Below are positions 9,334-16,720 of a stretch of DNA of 64,000 nucleotides, piece by piece (within the stretch, counting starts at the first letter, position 1; each line of letters opens with the position of its first letter). The DNA is taken from the NCBI RefSeq assembly GCF_044597725.1, contig NZ_CP139003.1:620001-684000 (forward strand), written 5' to 3'. Origin of the DNA: Bermanella sp044597725 (GTDB taxonomy: Bacteria > Pseudomonadota > Gammaproteobacteria > Pseudomonadales > Oceanobacteraceae). The notes under the pieces are model-generated. The model was given only the letters and a program-made list of their open reading frames with translations. It had not been told where the DNA came from and made no database searches. A program made the position numbers and the translations under genes.

Positions 9334-9377
9334 ATGCCAATATCTATATCAAAATATTTTGATATAGATATTGGCAT
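9334..9377. promoter_or_regulatory. perfect 44-bp palindrome, probable SahR operator
   Basis: Both 22-base halves are exact reverse complements with no spacer. The centre reads ATCAAAATATTTTGAT, flanked by TATCTAT/ATAGATA and closed by ATGCCAA/TTGGCAT. It ends 22 bp before the preferred start of the regulator gene. It is far longer than needed for one ArsR dimer and AT-rich at the core, so it may hold two stacked operator dyads or overlap the promoter. As RNA it would form a long hairpin, but no T-run follows on either strand. Autoregulation is inferred from position. Confidence 0.75.
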
Positions 9378-9389
9378 TACTTAAGCAAT

Positions 9390-9594
9390 GCGGCCGGAGC
9401 CCCAGTAACTTCCGCAAAGGGTTTTTGATACCGCTTACGTTTTCCAAAAGCCTCAGTAGTGCGGCCGTAGCCTAAGCGCCCCCCGCAAAGGGTTATTAAA
9501 TACCGCTTACGCTTTCCAAAAGCCTCAGTAGTGTGGCCGAAGCCCCAGCGACCCCCGCAATGGGGTTTTCGAAATCCGCTTCGCTTTCCGAAAG
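9390..9594. repeat. three tandem ~71-bp repeats
   Basis: Copies lie at 9390-9460, 9461-9532 and 9533 to about 9594. Each starts with GCGGCCG or GTGGCCG, then AGCC, a C-rich block with CCGCAA, a GGGTT block, an ACCGCTT- or TCCGCTT-type block and a TTTCC(A/G)AAAG motif. Copies 1 and 2 end CCTCAGTAGT, while copy 3 diverges at its end. A minus-strand frame of about 104 codons runs through them and encodes the same repeat unit twice, so I treat it as a by-product and not a gene. Confidence 0.85.
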
Positions 9595-9595
9595 T

Positions 9596-9683
9596 TGTTC
9601 GTAGTCTCACGGACGCCGTAAATATGTCCCTATAGGCTCGCGCGTGCCATCCATGGCACGCAACGCCGCTCGCTTTACGAACA
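9596..9683. repeat. dispersed hairpin element, copy 1
   Basis: TGTTCGTA at 9596-9603 pairs with TACGAACA at 9676-9683. Inside is the conserved string AATATGTCCCTATAGGCTCG (9621-9640), a hairpin at 9642-9661 (GCGTGCCAT with ATGGCACGC) and ACGCCGCTCG. The same plan, with the same core but different stem sequence, recurs at 15916-16029. Stems that change while pairing is kept point to a selected structure, a mobile short element, or both. Confidence 0.75.
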
Positions 9684-9723
9684 GCTTCCACAAATCGTTA
9701 GGGCTTTTGGTTTTCTGAACGTT

Positions 9724-10026
9724 TTATTGCGGGGGTCGCTAGGGCTCCGACCGCACTACTTATGAAATCAATATGATCAATCTTTGCTGAATTAAAAATT
9801 TACGATTTTCGAGAATTATTCATAAAGCGAGCTTACATGGATGTACTGGCAGCGTCCGTGAGACTATGGATGATTCTCGGAGAGCGTGGCGGGCATAAAA
9901 AACGCAGCGGTATAGAAAACCCCATTGCGGGGGTCGCTGGGGCTCCGGGCGCACTACTATAAACTCAATACGATACGCCCTAGATAATCGAAAGCATGCG
10001 ATTTTGGATGATTTTCGAAAAGCGTC
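9724..10026. repeat. two imperfect direct repeats, partly inverted copies of the tandem unit
   Basis: Copy A is about 9724-9836 and copy B about 9921-10026. Both begin with ATTGCGGGGGTCGCT, GGGCTCCG and CGCACTACT, which is the reverse complement of the junction of the tandem repeats at 9454-9490 and 9531-9561. Both continue with a CTCAATA/ATCAATA block, then a CGATTTT and TTTCGA block and an AAAGCG end. Between them, 9850-9866 is an inverted copy of the AGTCTCACGGACG string at 9603-9615. No gene is seen from 9378 to 10052. Confidence 0.7.
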
Positions 10027-10052
10027 CGCTTCGCAGAATCCCCCGATTTTTC

Positions 10053-10271
10053 TTACAGGTATTCATTGCTTTTTTCGTCTATGGGCTTACCAAAGGTAAG
10101 TAGCTCTACCAATTCCTGGCGGGTGCGAATCATGTCGCGGTAGTTATGCAAAATAGCCGGGTTGGTCATGCCCATGCGTCGCTGGGCGTTGCGCATGTGT
10201 CGCTCGAGGGTATGGATTTCGTGCTGTAACCGATACACTTTGGGGTTGACGTGATACATCATGGCGAACAC
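10053..10271 (-). CDS. small basic helical protein, unknown
   Basis: A 72-residue frame with GTG start at 10271; in-frame ATG codons at 10262 and 10259 are alternatives. The product is rich in Arg, His, Met and Leu. It looks like two amphipathic helices (VYRLQHEIHTLERHMRNAQ and NYRDMIRTRQELVELL), so a small coiled-coil or DNA/RNA-associated protein is possible. I do not recognise a family. A good Shine-Dalgarno (GAGGTGAG at 10295-10302) precedes a four-codon frame (ATG at 10290, MNRK, stop) that ends 4 bases before the GTG, so it may be translated by coupling. It sits alone between the repeat island and cysQ. Confidence 0.5.
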   Translation of the reverse strand: MFAMMYHVNPKVYRLQHEIHTLERHMRNAQRRMGMTNPAILHNYRDMIRTRQELVELLTFGKPIDEKSNEYL

Positions 10272-10390
10272 TCACTTACTTACGGTTCATTGAACTCACC
10301 TCTTTATAATAGATTCGTAAAATGAGCCCGCCATCACGTTTTTGGATCGAATTTGCATGAAAAAAGTCGGTAAGCGATCACTCAGAAATT

Positions 10391-10425
10391 AAGCCCAAGC
10401 TTTGGCTATGAGCAATGCTGGGCTT
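10391..10425 (-). terminator. possible hairpin after cysQ
   Basis: AAGCCCA at 10391-10397 pairs with TGGGCTT at 10419-10425, extended inside by AGC/GCT. It lies 35 bp beyond the cysQ stop. There is no long T-run, so termination strength is doubtful. Confidence 0.35.
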
Positions 10426-10459
10426 AGACGTAAATGGCCTTTGTCATCACCTTGTCATA

Positions 10460-11281
10460 TTACGCGGTGAGTAAAATGGGTCGCCAGTCAAAGTCCATAG
10501 TCCCTAGTGCAAAAAATCCGGGCACGACCATGGTTGGTTTTGTTCCGTAGATGATAGGTTCAAATTGACGGCTAAGGATTTCCCCTCCGGCTGCGCGTAA
10601 AATGGCATGCCCTGCGGCAATGTCCCATTCACTTACATTACCCAATCGGGGGTAAAGCTCACCCTCACCGCAAGCAAGTTGCGCAATTTTGAGCGAACTG
10701 CCTAAAGGAATCGGTGAAACCGGGGCGAGTTTTTCTTCCAATTGCTCTTTGAGCGATTCTATATGCTCACTACCATGGCGGCGGCTAACAAACATGCGAA
10801 TAGGTTGCTGTTTGCGTATTTGCGCCAGTGGTTGGCTGGGTTTTATAGCAACCGCGGGTTCTTCCCCTTGCTTCATGTAGGCTTTGTCGGCACCGCCGTA
10901 ATAATAGGTATCTAACACGGGTGCGTATATCAAACCAAATATGGGTTGGCCTTCTTCTATCAGAGCAATATTAACGGTAAATTCGCCGTTACGGTCGATA
11001 AACTCTTTGGTGCCATCAAGGGGGTCTACCAGCCAAAACCGACGCCAGCGTTTGCGTTCATCCTGGCTAGGTAGGTCGGCTTCTTCACTTACCACTGGTA
11101 TATCTTCGATGTCTTTTAGGCCAGCACAAATAATTTCGTTAGCGGCCAAATCGGCATCGGTAAGCGGTGAGTTATCGGCTTTTTCTGTAACGGTTGTATA
11201 TTCACTGCGCTCATAAATGGTCAGTATGGCGTCACCAGCGAGTTTGGCTAATTCGATCAGTTGAGCATAGTTTGGTTGCAC
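10460..11281 (-). CDS. cysQ: CysQ, 3'(2'),5'-bisphosphate nucleotidase
   Basis: Removes phosphate from 3'-phosphoadenosine 5'-phosphate (PAP), the by-product of sulfate assimilation. The 273-residue protein belongs to the lithium-sensitive inositol-monophosphatase superfamily. Metal-binding signatures are visible: EEADLPSQDE, WLVDPLDGTKEF and SEWDIAAGHAILRAAGG. The start is GTG with AAGGA six bases upstream, just after the nudE stop (9 bp gap). The nudE-cysQ pair is common in this group of bacteria. Confidence 0.93.
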   Translation of the reverse strand: MQPNYAQLIELAKLAGDAILTIYERSEYTTVTEKADNSPLTDADLAANEIICAGLKDIEDIPVVSEEADLPSQDERKRWRRFWLVDPLDGTKEFIDRNGEFTVNIALIEEGQPIFGLIYAPVLDTYYYGGADKAYMKQGEEPAVAIKPSQPLAQIRKQQPIRMFVSRRHGSEHIESLKEQLEEKLAPVSPIPLGSSLKIAQLACGEGELYPRLGNVSEWDIAAGHAILRAAGGEILSRQFEPIIYGTKPTMVVPGFFALGTMDFDWRPILLTA

Positions 11282-11290
11282 GGCATGTCC

Positions 11291-11839
11291 TTAATTGTGT
11301 TTATTCAGCCAGTCGCGGGCCATGAACATGGCGGCAATGGCACGACCTTCGGTTACGTCATCGCGTAGCACTAGGTCTTCAATTTTATTCAGTGGCCATG
11401 TGACCAATTCGAGCGGTTCAGGTTCATCGCCTTCTAAACGTTCTGGGTATAAATCCCAAGCGATGAGAACATCAATACCACTTTTCATATAGCTGGGGCT
11501 AAGGCTCAGCTTTTTAAGAGGCTCGATATGGCGCGCGCCATAGCCTATCTCTTCTTTTAATTCACGGTTCGCTGCTTGTATGGCCGACTCCCCTAAATCC
11601 ACGGCTCCTTTGGGCAATGTCAGAGTATAGTCTTCAATTCCGGCTCCGTATTCTTTTATCAGCATCATTTCTTGGTCTTGGTTAACGGCCACAATCATGA
11701 CAGCGCCAGAACCACCTGGTACTAATCGTTCGTATGTACGCTCAACCCCATTGGAAAAGCGCATGTCCATTGATTCGATGGTAAACAGTCGGCTTTGCGC
11801 GACGATGTGGCGATGCAGAATCTGTGGTTTTTGTGCCAT
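11291..11839 (-). CDS. nudE: NudE, ADP-sugar/ADP compound Nudix hydrolase
   Basis: Hydrolyses ADP-ribose, NADH and related dinucleotides. The complete Nudix box runs from GAVDLGE through RELKEEIGYG (G-x5-E-x7-REUxEExGU). A GTG at 11851 would add four residues; the ATG at 11839 gives 182 residues, close to E. coli NudE. No strong ribosome site decides between them. It is divergent from yrfG with only about 60 bp between starts, so the promoters must overlap or face each other closely. Confidence 0.9.
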   Translation of the reverse strand: MAQKPQILHRHIVAQSRLFTIESMDMRFSNGVERTYERLVPGGSGAVMIVAVNQDQEMMLIKEYGAGIEDYTLTLPKGAVDLGESAIQAANRELKEEIGYGARHIEPLKKLSLSPSYMKSGIDVLIAWDLYPERLEGDEPEPLELVTWPLNKIEDLVLRDDVTEGRAIAAMFMARDWLNKHN

Positions 11840-11903
11840 AAGCGGAAACACTATATTATGAATTTGAAAAAGCGCTATCAGACCACATTAGGATAAAAAT
11901 TGC

Positions 11904-12584
11904 ATGATCCCTTGGAATGACATTGATACAGTTTTGCTTGATATGGATGGCACGTTACTCGATTTACATTTCGATAATGCCTTCTGGATCGAGCATGTGC
12001 CCATTCAGTATGCACAGTATCATGGTATTGACCATTATCAGGCGGTGGAAGTACTGACTCAACACATGCAAAAACAGCAAGGTAAGCTGCAATGGTATTG
12101 CTTAGATTATTGGAGCGAACTAACAGGTTTGCCCATTGCCGAACTGAAAAAGGATTTGGAACATAAAATTCAATTTCGCCCCCATGTCCCTGATTTTCTT
12201 AACTCGGTTAAAAAAGCGGGCAAGCGCAGCGTGATTGTCACCAATGCCCACCGCGGTAGCGTTGACCTTAAGATGCAGCGTACCGGGCTGGATAACCTGG
12301 TTGACCGTATTGTTAGTTCCCACGATTATGGTTACGCCAAAGAAGACCAGCTTTTTTGGCAGAGCTTAATGGCAGATGAACCGTTTCACTTAGAACGAAG
12401 CGTTTTAATTGATGATAGCGTGCCTGTGTTAGAATCGGCAAAACGCTTTGGGATTCAGCATTTAATGTGCATTGCCCAACCTGATAGTCAAAAACCTAAA
12501 CGAGATATAGCGGATTTCCCCAGTATTGAGCAATTTAGCGATGTCATGCCTTTGGCGAAACCTTCTAAATCTCACGACGATTAA
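11904..12584 (+). CDS. yrfG: YrfG-type HAD nucleotidase (GMP/IMP 5'-nucleotidase)
   Basis: A 226-residue HAD-superfamily hydrolase. Motif I is LLDMDGTLLDL, with the nucleophile Asp and the acid/base Asp two residues later. Motif II is VIVTNAH, and the C-terminal VLIDDSVPVL carries the metal-binding aspartates. E. coli YrfG acts on GMP and IMP. Here the assignment rests on its place in the standard nudE/yrfG/hslR/hslO block as much as on motifs. It is followed by hslR after 8 bp. Confidence 0.88.
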   Translation: MIPWNDIDTVLLDMDGTLLDLHFDNAFWIEHVPIQYAQYHGIDHYQAVEVLTQHMQKQQGKLQWYCLDYWSELTGLPIAELKKDLEHKIQFRPHVPDFLNSVKKAGKRSVIVTNAHRGSVDLKMQRTGLDNLVDRIVSSHDYGYAKEDQLFWQSLMADEPFHLERSVLIDDSVPVLESAKRFGIQHLMCIAQPDSQKPKRDIADFPSIEQFSDVMPLAKPSKSHDD

Positions 12585-12592
12585 TACGAGCT

Positions 12593-12997
12593 ATGCCACA
12601 AACAGATAATGCCAAAATACGATTAGATAAATGGCTTTGGGCCGCACGGTTTTTTAAAACTCGGGCTCTAGCCAAAGCCGCCATAGAAGGCGGCAAGGTT
12701 CAATATGAGGGCCAGCGCAGTAAGGTCAGCAAAATAGTGGAATTAGACGCCACCATTAAGGTACGCCAAGGCTATGATGACAAGGTTGTCGTGGTGAAAG
12801 CCTTAAGCGAACAACGCAAAGGTGCGCAGGATGCCCAGCTGCTCTATGAGGAAACCGCAGATAGCATTAAAAAACGCATGGATGAAGCAGATAGACGGCG
12901 CAAGTTTAAGTTGGCGAATCCGTTATTTGATCATAAGCCAAATAAAAAAGAGCGTCGTCAAATGCAAAAATTTCGTGCAGATACGTTACCAGAGTGA
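12593..12997 (+). CDS. hslR: HslR, heat shock protein 15
   Basis: A 134-residue S4-domain RNA-binding protein. In E. coli it binds stalled 50S subunits that carry a nascent chain and helps recycle them. The S4 fold starts IRLDKWLWAARFFKTRALAKAA and includes GGKVQYEGQRSK. The C-terminal third is very basic (RRRKFKLANP, KPNKKERRQMQKF), as expected for ribosome binding. It sits between yrfG and hslO on one likely transcript. Confidence 0.93.
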   Translation: MPQTDNAKIRLDKWLWAARFFKTRALAKAAIEGGKVQYEGQRSKVSKIVELDATIKVRQGYDDKVVVVKALSEQRKGAQDAQLLYEETADSIKKRMDEADRRRKFKLANPLFDHKPNKKERRQMQKFRADTLPE

Positions 12998-13063
12998 TTG
13001 CGATGGTATGATGCGCGGTTTTTACCGTAAACGCTCAAATATTTGCCAAATTAAGGTTTCAGC

Positions 13064-13951
13064 ATGGCCACAAAAGAAATACTGCAACGTTTCACCTTTG
13101 ACCAAACTCACGTGCGTGGGGAAATAGTAGGCTTGCAGCACACACTCACGGAGTTATTTAACCGCCAAAAGTATGATGAGCCGGTTAAAGCGTTATTGGC
13201 GGAGCTGCTGGCAGCCGCGGCGTTACTCAGTGCCACCGTAAAAATGAAAGGTGTGCTGACGTTGCAGGTGCAAAGTAACGGTCCGGTTCGTGCTGTGCTT
13301 GCAGAGACCACTCATGATGGCCATCTGCGTGGGATTGTGCGTTTTGATCATGATCAGCCCCTAGACGCAAAAGCGTTATTGGGCGACAAAGGACAAATGG
13401 CCATTACTATGGACCCAGAACAGGGCCGTCGTTATCAAGGTATTGTTGCCTTAGACGGGGATAACATTGCTAAAAGCTTAGAAGGCTATTTTAAGCAAAG
13501 TGAGCAACTAGGTACGCGCATTTGGTTGGGTTATGAAAACGGTGTCGCGGCGGGTATGTTATTGCAAGAATTACCCGAATTAGGCGAAGTACAATCCCAT
13601 ATTAAGGCTGATGCAGATGCTTGGGATAGGCTAACGCATTTGGCTGATACTGTTCGTTTAGATGAATTGGTGCATTTAGATAATACCGACTTGCTGCATC
13701 GTTTGTATCACGAAGAACAAGTGAGGCTGTACGAGCCTGAAACTCTGGAATTTCGCTGTAGTTGCAGTAAAGAACGGCTCTCCAATGCGCTTACGCAAAT
13801 TGGTTATGATCAATGCCAAGAAATCATCGACGAGCAAAGTAAAATTCGTGCCGACTGCCAGTTTTGCGGTCAGCATTATAGCTTTGACCAAAGTGACGTT
13901 AATGGATTGTTTCCGCTGCAAAGCGCCAAAGCAGGAAAAGGATTACATTAG
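13064..13951 (+). CDS. hslO: HslO (Hsp33), redox-regulated chaperone
   Basis: A holdase chaperone switched on by oxidation and unfolding. The 295-residue protein has the usual N-terminal core (LQRFTFDQTHVRGEIVGL at the start). The C-terminal redox switch is seen as CSC (in FRCSCSKERL) plus CQFCG, the four zinc-binding cysteines that form disulfides when oxidised. A bidirectional-looking terminator lies about 165 bp downstream. Confidence 0.95.
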   Translation: MATKEILQRFTFDQTHVRGEIVGLQHTLTELFNRQKYDEPVKALLAELLAAAALLSATVKMKGVLTLQVQSNGPVRAVLAETTHDGHLRGIVRFDHDQPLDAKALLGDKGQMAITMDPEQGRRYQGIVALDGDNIAKSLEGYFKQSEQLGTRIWLGYENGVAAGMLLQELPELGEVQSHIKADADAWDRLTHLADTVRLDELVHLDNTDLLHRLYHEEQVRLYEPETLEFRCSCSKERLSNALTQIGYDQCQEIIDEQSKIRADCQFCGQHYSFDQSDVNGLFPLQSAKAGKGLH

Positions 13952-14114
13952 GCTTGAATGAGCGTAAACAGGATAAAGCGTTGCGGTTTCAAGTAGTAAG
14001 TTGAAGTAACTGGGTTTAGAAAGGATAATTGTTCCTATTTATACCCAGTATAGCGTGCATAAATAGGCTGTATACCCCTTGTGGTTACTGGCCTTTGCAG
14101 GGAATAGCATCACC

Positions 14115-14140
14115 AAAAAGGACCGTCGAGGGTCTTTTTT
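14115..14140 (+). terminator. rho-independent terminator after hslO
   Basis: A 10-pair stem (AAAAAG-GACC with GGTC-TTTTTT, one G-T pair) around a 6-base loop, ending in a T-run. It ends the yrfG-hslR-hslO transcript and, with its A-run, could also work in reverse. Apart from it and the promoter below, the hslO-pckA gap shows nothing else I can name. Confidence 0.75.
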
Positions 14141-14174
14141 GCCCATGTCTATTCGCCTAGGGGGCTTTTTCTGG

Positions 14175-14180
14175 CATAAT
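14175..14180 (+). promoter_or_regulatory. -10 element of a probable pckA promoter
   Basis: CATAAT followed by the GC-rich discriminator CGCGCCCC. The same -10 plus CGCGCC arrangement precedes typA in this window. No convincing -35 box is seen 16-18 bp upstream. Confidence 0.45.
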
Positions 14181-14297
14181 CGCGCCCCTAAAAAATTTCA
14201 ATTCGTTTGCGGCTTGGCCGTCTGTCGCAAATGGTAATCTTTTCAGTTGTTTGGTGAATGTAAGCCAAATAACCCAAACTTGATGGATTGGGCAATT

Positions 14298-15833
14298 ATG
14301 ACCACCGTTTACACCGATCTCTCCTCTGCTGCTTTAGTAGAAAAAGCCCTTGAGCGCGGCGAAGGCCGTTTGCAAGACACAGGTGCTTTAGTTGTTACCA
14401 CTGGCAAGCGCACAGGTCGTTCGCCAATGGATCGCTTTATTGTGCAAGAGCCTAGCACGTCAGATGCCATCGATTGGGGAAAAGTAAACCGCCCATTCGA
14501 TGCGGATAAATTTGACGCTCTTTGGGACCGTGTTGAAAGCTACCTAGATCAACACGACAAGTTTGTTTCTAATGTGCACGTAGGGGCCGATCCTCAGCAC
14601 TATCTACCTATTAAAATGACCACGCAAACAGCGTGGCAAAACCTATTTGGACGCAATCTATTTATCCGTCCAGATGAGTTTAACCCTGCCGACAAAGAAG
14701 AGTGGCAGATCCTAAACGCGGCGGGTTTCGAATGTGAGCCAGAGCGAGACGGTACTAACTCTGATGGTTGTGTCATCATTAACTTTGCCAAGCGCAAAGT
14801 ATTATTGGCGGGCATGCGCTACGCCGGCGAAATGAAAAAGGCTATGTTCTCTGTGCAAAACTTCTTATTGCCAGAGAAAGATGTGCTTCCTATGCACTGT
14901 TCAGCCAACGTCGGTGAAGACGGTGATACGTGCTTGTTCTTCGGTCTATCAGGCACAGGTAAAACCACACTATCAGCTGACCCAGAGCGTTTCTTAATTG
15001 GTGATGATGAGCACGGTTGGGGTAAAGGTACGGTCTTCAACATCGAAGGCGGTTGTTATGCCAAAACCATCGATCTATCGAAAAAGAATGAGCCTATTAT
15101 TTGGGATGCCATCAAGTTTGGTGCCATTGTCGAAAACGTGGTTATCGATGATGAAAATCGTACTGCCGATTACGCGGATACCAGCCTAACCGAAAACGGT
15201 CGTTGCGCGTATCCTCTTGAGCATGTGGAAAAGCGTGTATTGGAAAACCGTGCTGGTGAACCTAAAGCGGTTATCTTCTTAACCTGTGATATGACAGGTG
15301 TATTACCTCCAGTATCGATTTTGAGCAAAGAACAAGCGGCTTACCATTTCTTGTCTGGTTATACTGCATTGGTTGGCTCTACTGAAATGGGTGGCTCTAA
15401 AGGCCTTAAATCGACATTCTCTACCTGTTTTGGTGCGCCTTTCTTCCCACGCCCAGCGGGTGAATACGCTGAACTATTAATGAAGCGTGTGACTGAATTT
15501 GATTCACAAGTTTACCTAGTGAATACAGGTTGGACTGGTGGTCCAAACGGTGCTGGTGGTGAGCGCTTTAGCATTCCTACCACTCGTGCTGTAATCGCAG
15601 CGATTCAGACCGGCGTGTTACGCAATGCCGAAACTGAGACTATTCCTGTATTTGGTTTACAAGTACCTAAAGCGGTAGATGGCGTTGATAGCAAGCTGTT
15701 GAACCCTCGTGGTGCCTGGGCAGACCCAGCTAAATACGATGAAGTGGCAAAAGGTTTGGCTCAGCAGTTTGTTGATAACTTTGAAAAGTATGATGTTTCT
15801 GATGCCATCCGTGCAGCAGGTCCTCAGCTTTAA
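14298..15833 (+). CDS. pckA: PckA, phosphoenolpyruvate carboxykinase (ATP)
   Basis: Converts oxaloacetate and ATP to PEP and CO2, the first committed step of gluconeogenesis. The 511-residue product starts MTTVYTDLSSAALVEKALER, like Pseudomonas PckA. Signatures are TGKRTGRSPMDRF, the kinase P-loop GLSGTGKTTLSADP at about 216-229, the metal/substrate segment GDDEHGWG, and the adenine-binding region NTGWTGGPNGAGGERFSI. The frame could begin earlier (14247 or 14283), but family alignment favours 14298. It is flanked by its own terminator. Confidence 0.95.
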   Translation: MTTVYTDLSSAALVEKALERGEGRLQDTGALVVTTGKRTGRSPMDRFIVQEPSTSDAIDWGKVNRPFDADKFDALWDRVESYLDQHDKFVSNVHVGADPQHYLPIKMTTQTAWQNLFGRNLFIRPDEFNPADKEEWQILNAAGFECEPERDGTNSDGCVIINFAKRKVLLAGMRYAGEMKKAMFSVQNFLLPEKDVLPMHCSANVGEDGDTCLFFGLSGTGKTTLSADPERFLIGDDEHGWGKGTVFNIEGGCYAKTIDLSKKNEPIIWDAIKFGAIVENVVIDDENRTADYADTSLTENGRCAYPLEHVEKRVLENRAGEPKAVIFLTCDMTGVLPPVSILSKEQAAYHFLSGYTALVGSTEMGGSKGLKSTFSTCFGAPFFPRPAGEYAELLMKRVTEFDSQVYLVNTGWTGGPNGAGGERFSIPTTRAVIAAIQTGVLRNAETETIPVFGLQVPKAVDGVDSKLLNPRGAWADPAKYDEVAKGLAQQFVDNFEKYDVSDAIRAAGPQL

Positions 15834-15859
15834 GTTTCGACCTTTGTCATTTGTAACAT

Positions 15860-15888
15860 AAAAAAGCCGGCTATTAGCCGGCTTTTTT
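15860..15888 (+). terminator. rho-independent terminator after pckA
   Basis: AAAAAAGCCGGCTA pairs with TAGCCGGCTTTTTT almost perfectly around a tiny loop, 27 bp after the pckA stop. The symmetrical A and T runs suit termination in either direction. Confidence 0.9.
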
Positions 15889-15915
15889 ATGTTTTCTATC
15901 TTTACGTTAACCTTC

Positions 15916-16029
15916 CACCGTTAGCACTGCTCAAATTACTCGGCGGACGACTTGAATATATCCCTATAGTCTCGCACTTCGCGTCCTGCGAAGTGACGCC
16001 GCTCGTAAGTTAAGTCAGCACTAACGGTG
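15916..16029. repeat. dispersed hairpin element, copy 2
   Basis: CACCGTTAG (15916-15924) pairs with CTAACGGTG (16021-16029). The core AATATATCCCTATAGTCTCG (15955-15974) differs from copy 1 at two bases. An inner hairpin follows, CACTTCGC (15975-15982) with GCGAAGTG (15988-15995), then ACGCCGCTCG. It fills the gap between the pckA terminator and the MepK-like gene. Confidence 0.75.
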
Positions 16030-16064
16030 AAAGCTACTAGCGGTAAGAAAAGTGCAACCGCTGC

Positions 16065-16613
16065 CTACCAGCGACGCTTACGACCCGTATCCATGTGGAT
16101 AAAGCCACTATTGCGATAGTAGGCAACGCCACCCGTACTGACGGCCAGTGTGGCTTTATGGACATGGCGATGGTTAATTCCCGGAATATAAAAGTCGAGG
16201 GCTTTACCTTGCATGTGCATGCTTTCCTCAGCAATACCGTAATGGCTATGACGTAACTGCTGGTTGGTTTTAGGGCTGCGATAGCCCGATACAAGCATGA
16301 TTTCTCGGTCGGTCTCGAGCTTGCCGTGTATGTGGTGTAGTTGATCAATAAGATCTAAATCGAGGGATGCTACTTCATTTTGTCGATGATCGCGCATCAA
16401 TAAATAGATGTCGGCGAGTCCATCAATCAAATATTCTCCATGCTCCCAATAAGTAATGTTGGCACGTTCCCCTGTGTGCAAGTTACGTAGCTTTAACGCT
16501 CGGTGCTCTTGCTCAGCTGGGGCGGGAGATAAGGCGGCATTAACAATGGATGGTGCAGTGATAATGGGAACGCTGCTAGCCCATTTTAAAAAATTACGGC
16601 GGTTAATGCTCAT
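16065..16613 (-). CDS. MepK/YcbK-like murein endopeptidase (DUF882, M15 family), Tat-exported
   Basis: A 182-residue protein. E. coli MepK has the same length and cuts 3-3 and 4-3 peptide crosslinks in murein. The start at 16613 places a twin-arginine motif, NRRNFLKW, at the very N-terminus, followed by a hydrophobic stretch. An upstream start eight codons earlier is less likely. The zinc site of M15 enzymes is seen as SGYRSP, HMQGKALDFY (H and D) and the last GFIHMDTG (H). It lies just downstream of the L,D-transpeptidase gene, as ycbB-ycbK do in E. coli. Confidence 0.9.
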   Translation of the reverse strand: MSINRRNFLKWASSVPIITAPSIVNAALSPAPAEQEHRALKLRNLHTGERANITYWEHGEYLIDGLADIYLLMRDHRQNEVASLDLDLIDQLHHIHGKLETDREIMLVSGYRSPKTNQQLRHSHYGIAEESMHMQGKALDFYIPGINHRHVHKATLAVSTGGVAYYRNSGFIHMDTGRKRRW

Positions 16614-16720
16614 GGTTGCCTCAAGGTGATGAATCATCTAACAAATCGCAGGCGCGGATTTTGCCATCAAATCAAGGTTATAAGCAAAGTGCTTATTTAT
16701 TACTAAAATTCTGTTTTCAC

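Noticed and set aside
9312..9377. Longer N-terminus for the SahR-like regulator
   Set aside because: The first 15 codons are just the palindrome, which reads the same on both strands, and the family starts near MLAIDKQLT.
9377..9691. Minus-strand open frame of about 104 codons across the repeats
   Set aside because: Its translation repeats a TEAFGKRKRY-type unit because it reads through the tandem DNA repeats. It has no ribosome site and ends at the operator.
9390..10026. CRISPR array or integron attC cassette array
   Set aside because: Repeats are tandem without unique spacers of fixed length, and no RYYYAAC/GTTRRRY core pair, cas gene or integrase is seen.
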